Source: Bacteroidales bacterium UBA1256 (lineage in GTDB: Bacteria; Bacteroidota; Bacteroidia; Bacteroidales; Paludibacteraceae). From it: 7,738 bases of DNA. Every line of letters starts with the position of its first letter. Position 1 is the stretch's first letter. The stretch spans positions 5,376 through 13,113 of the forward strand of contig DBVU01000035.1 in the NCBI GenBank assembly GCA_002308195.1. The letters run 5' to 3'. The notes beneath the pieces were generated by a model, which was given only the letters and a program-made list of their open reading frames with translations, did not search any database and was not told the origin of the DNA. The translations under genes and the position numbers were made by a program. Of the stretch, positions 6,453-7,738 are shown one piece after another.

Positions 6453-7559
6453 TTACTCAGGAAACTCCATCAAATAGGCTTTTATAAACGCATCAATATC
6501 GCCATCCATGACGGCATTGACATTACTCGTCTGATAGTTGGTACGATGGTCTTTCACGCGTCGGTCATCGAACACGTAGCTGCGAATCTGCGAACCCCAT
6601 TCTATCTTTTTCTTTCCCGCCTCCACTTTGGCTTGTGCCTGACGGCGTTTTTCCAGTTCCAACTCGTAGAGTTGTGAACGCAAGTGACGCAACGCGTTCT
6701 CTCGGTTCTTTGGCTGATCGCGTGTCTCGGTGTTCTCAATCACTATTTCGTCAGGCTGATTGGTCAGCGGATTGATAAATTTGTAATGCAGGCGCACGCC
6801 CGATTCCACTTTGTTGACGTTCTGACCGCCTGCTCCGGAGCTACGAAAAGTGTCCCAACTCAGTCCTGCGGGATTGACTTCCACCTCAATCGTATCGTCA
6901 ATCAGCGGCACAACAAACACCGAAGCAAAACTCGTCATGCGCTTGCCTTGCGCGTTGTACGGACTCACGCGAACCAAACGATGCACGCCGTTTTCGCTTT
7001 TCAGGTAACCGTAGGCCATGTCGCCTTCTATGTTGAATGTCACGGTCTTGATGCCTGCTTCATCACCTTCTTGCAGGTTGGCGATTGTCACGGTGTAATC
7101 GTGCTTCTCGCAATAACGTTGATACATTCGCATCAGTTGTTCTGCCCAGTCTTGCGCCTCTGTTCCGCCCGCGCCGGCCACTATCTTCAGCACGGCGGGC
7201 ATCTGGTCTTCTTCATGACTCAGCATGTTCTTCATTTCCAGATCTTCCACTTCCTGAAGCGCTTTTGCATAAGCGGCATCCACTTCTTCTTCGGTCACTA
7301 GTTCTTCTTTGTAGTAATCGAATGCCAACGCCAGTTCTTCCACAGCCGAACGCACGCCTTCGTAACCTTCTATCCATCGTTTGATGCCTTTCACCTTGCG
7401 CATCTGTGCTTCGGCAGCTTTGGCGTCGTCCCAGAATCCCGGTGCCTGAGTATGCAGTTCTTCCTCCTCCAGTTGAATGCGTTTCTCATCAATCTGTAGG
7501 TAAGCTTTCAGCTTGTCCGCACGTTGTTGAATGTCTTTCAGTTGTTCTATCGTTATCAT
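6453..7559 (-). CDS. prfB: Peptide chain release factor 2 (continuous frame, no programmed frameshift)
   Basis: RF2 reads UGA and UAA stop codons in the ribosomal A site and triggers peptide release. The protein from ATG 7559 has 368 residues starting MITIEQLKDI, a usual RF2 length. It has the coiled N-terminal domain 1, GAGGTEAQDWA at 129-139, the codon-recognition tripeptide SPY (199-201, where E. coli has SPF) and the catalytic GGQ at 244-246 within SSGAGGQNVNK. The frame is open further up to a TTG at 7622, but that TTG is the -33 promoter element, so the shorter start is chosen. At the E. coli frameshift position (LRGYLDYD) this protein reads LKAYLQID with codons CTA CAG and no in-frame TGA, so the classic autoregulatory frameshift is absent. 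It is the first gene of the six-gene operon. Confidence 0.96.
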   Translation of the reverse strand: MITIEQLKDIQQRADKLKAYLQIDEKRIQLEEEELHTQAPGFWDDAKAAEAQMRKVKGIKRWIEGYEGVRSAVEELALAFDYYKEELVTEEEVDAAYAKALQEVEDLEMKNMLSHEEDQMPAVLKIVAGAGGTEAQDWAEQLMRMYQRYCEKHDYTVTIANLQEGDEAGIKTVTFNIEGDMAYGYLKSENGVHRLVRVSPYNAQGKRMTSFASVFVVPLIDDTIEVEVNPAGLSWDTFRSSGAGGQNVNKVESGVRLHYKFINPLTNQPDEIVIENTETRDQPKNRENALRHLRSQLYELELEKRRQAQAKVEAGKKKIEWGSQIRSYVFDDRRVKDHRTNYQTSNVNAVMDGDIDAFIKAYLMEFPE

Positions 7560-7591
7560 AAGCCTATAATTCGCCAATATAAATTCGAGTG

Positions 7592-7622
7592 CAAAAGTAA
7601 TGCTTTTTTTTGATATATGCAA
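7592..7622 (-). promoter_or_regulatory. Bacteroidota-type promoter for the prfB operon
   Basis: On the minus strand a TTG -33 element (7622-7620) is followed after exactly 20 nt by TACTTTTG (7599-7592), a full match to the Bacteroides -7 consensus TAnnTTTG. Transcription should start near 7582-7588, leaving a leader of about 25 nt before the prfB ATG. No other comparable promoter was noticed inside the operon. The assignment rests on consensus match and position, not on data. Confidence 0.75.
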
Positions 7623-7623
7623 G

Positions 7624-7646
7624 TTTTTATGTAAAAAACATAAAAA
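7624..7646. promoter_or_regulatory. Perfect AT-rich dyad adjacent to the prfB -33 element (possible operator or UP-like element)
   Basis: TTTTTATGT (7624-7632) and ACATAAAAA (7638-7646) form a perfect 9-bp inverted repeat around a five-A spacer. It starts one base beyond the base flanking the -33 TTG. An 8-bp direct repeat CAAGTTTT (7620-7627 and 7648-7655) overlaps and flanks it. The placement just upstream of the core promoter suits a regulator site or an A-tract UP-like element. It lacks a GC-rich stem, so a terminator is unlikely. Confidence 0.4.
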
Positions 7647-7738
7647 TCAAGTTTTCTGCCTAAAAATGCCTTGTCAAAAACTGCATATTTATATATACTA
7701 CGTATATATCCCCGATTTACTACCGAGACAATCACGAG
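7647..7738. other. AT-rich intergenic segment at the right window edge
   Basis: No coding frame with recognisable similarity is visible in these 92 bases. The only structure is a perfect 8-bp dyad, ATATATAC (7691-7698) with GTATATAT (7702-7709), around TAC. The segment probably holds the upstream region of whatever lies to the right, but nothing of that neighbour can be identified. Confidence 0.4.

Larger units (their letters stand above)
1804..7622 (-). other. Predicted six-gene operon prfB - C1 peptidase - YigZ-like - acyltransferase - coaD - S41 protease
   Basis: All six genes run on the minus strand with junctions of +12, -4 (ATGA), -4 (ATGA), +11 and -1 (TAATG) nt. One consensus promoter lies upstream of the first gene and one hairpin terminator lies just after the last. 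Co-transcription is inferred from spacing. The two ATGA junctions use TGA stops, which only RF2, the product of the first gene, can read; the other four genes end in TAA. Confidence 0.8.

Noticed and set aside
6684..7301. A 205-codon plus-strand open frame opposite prfB
   Set aside because: His/Cys/Val-rich composition typical of an antisense shadow of a conserved gene; RF2 motifs on the other strand are complete.
7560..7622. N-terminal extension of RF2 by 21 codons from TTG
   Set aside because: The extension contains the predicted promoter, and RF2 family proteins in this group start at MITI as far as I recall.
7671..7699. A sigma70-like plus-strand promoter, TTGTCA - 17 nt - TATACT
   Set aside because: Bacteroidota use a different promoter consensus, the segment is very AT-rich, and no downstream gene is visible in the window, so the match is probably chance.
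1..7738. CRISPR array, tRNA or rRNA gene, insertion sequence, defence or toxin-antitoxin system
   Set aside because: No regularly spaced repeats, cloverleaf-like sequence, transposase or related domains were seen on either strand; nearly all of the window is accounted for by seven genes.

Overview
The window looks like the chromosome of a member of the Bacteroidota, most likely the order Bacteroidales. Four things point there. A modular secreted protein ends in a tail resembling the type IX secretion tails of this phylum. There is a -33/-7 promoter of the Bacteroides type (TTG, 20 nt, TAnnTTTG). Start codons generally lack strong Shine-Dalgarno sequences. The release factor 2, S41 protease and exported C1 peptidase all have a Bacteroidales flavour. 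Genus cannot be decided from the sequence.

Left part (1-1731, + strand): the 3' end of a large gene for a secreted modular protein, open at the window edge. It begins inside what looks like the C-terminal part of a DUF4832 domain. An ASH/Ig-like beta-sandwich, an unrecognised beta-rich domain and a CBM9/DOMON-like domain follow, with two nearly identical Gly-rich SGGGGDPTP linkers between the last three. The protein ends in a short sorting-tail-like sequence. A bidirectional intrinsic terminator (1758-1786) separates it from the genes that converge on it.

Centre and right (1804-7559, all - strand, transcribed right to left): a tight six-gene operon in the order prfB (release factor 2), exported C1B-type cysteine peptidase, one-domain IMPACT/YigZ-family protein, PlsC-like acyltransferase, coaD (phosphopantetheine adenylyltransferase) and exported S41/CtpA-type protease. 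The junctions are 12 nt, ATGA overlap, ATGA overlap, 11 nt and TAATG overlap, so strong translational coupling is expected. One promoter (7592-7622) is visible in front of prfB. It shows that prfB starts at 7559 rather than at an upstream in-frame TTG, because that TTG is the -33 element itself. Upstream lies an AT-rich segment (7623-7738) with two perfect dyads and no gene that I can see.

The operon mixes translation termination (RF2), CoA synthesis (CoaD), lipid acylation and two envelope proteases. It is essentially housekeeping, and I do not see a defence system, mobile element, CRISPR array or RNA gene. The points most worth a second look are the unassigned domain in the secreted protein, the RF2 gene with no programmed frameshift and with SPY in place of SPF, the shortened YigZ-family protein, the HX5D spacing in the acyltransferase, and the dyad next to the prfB promoter.
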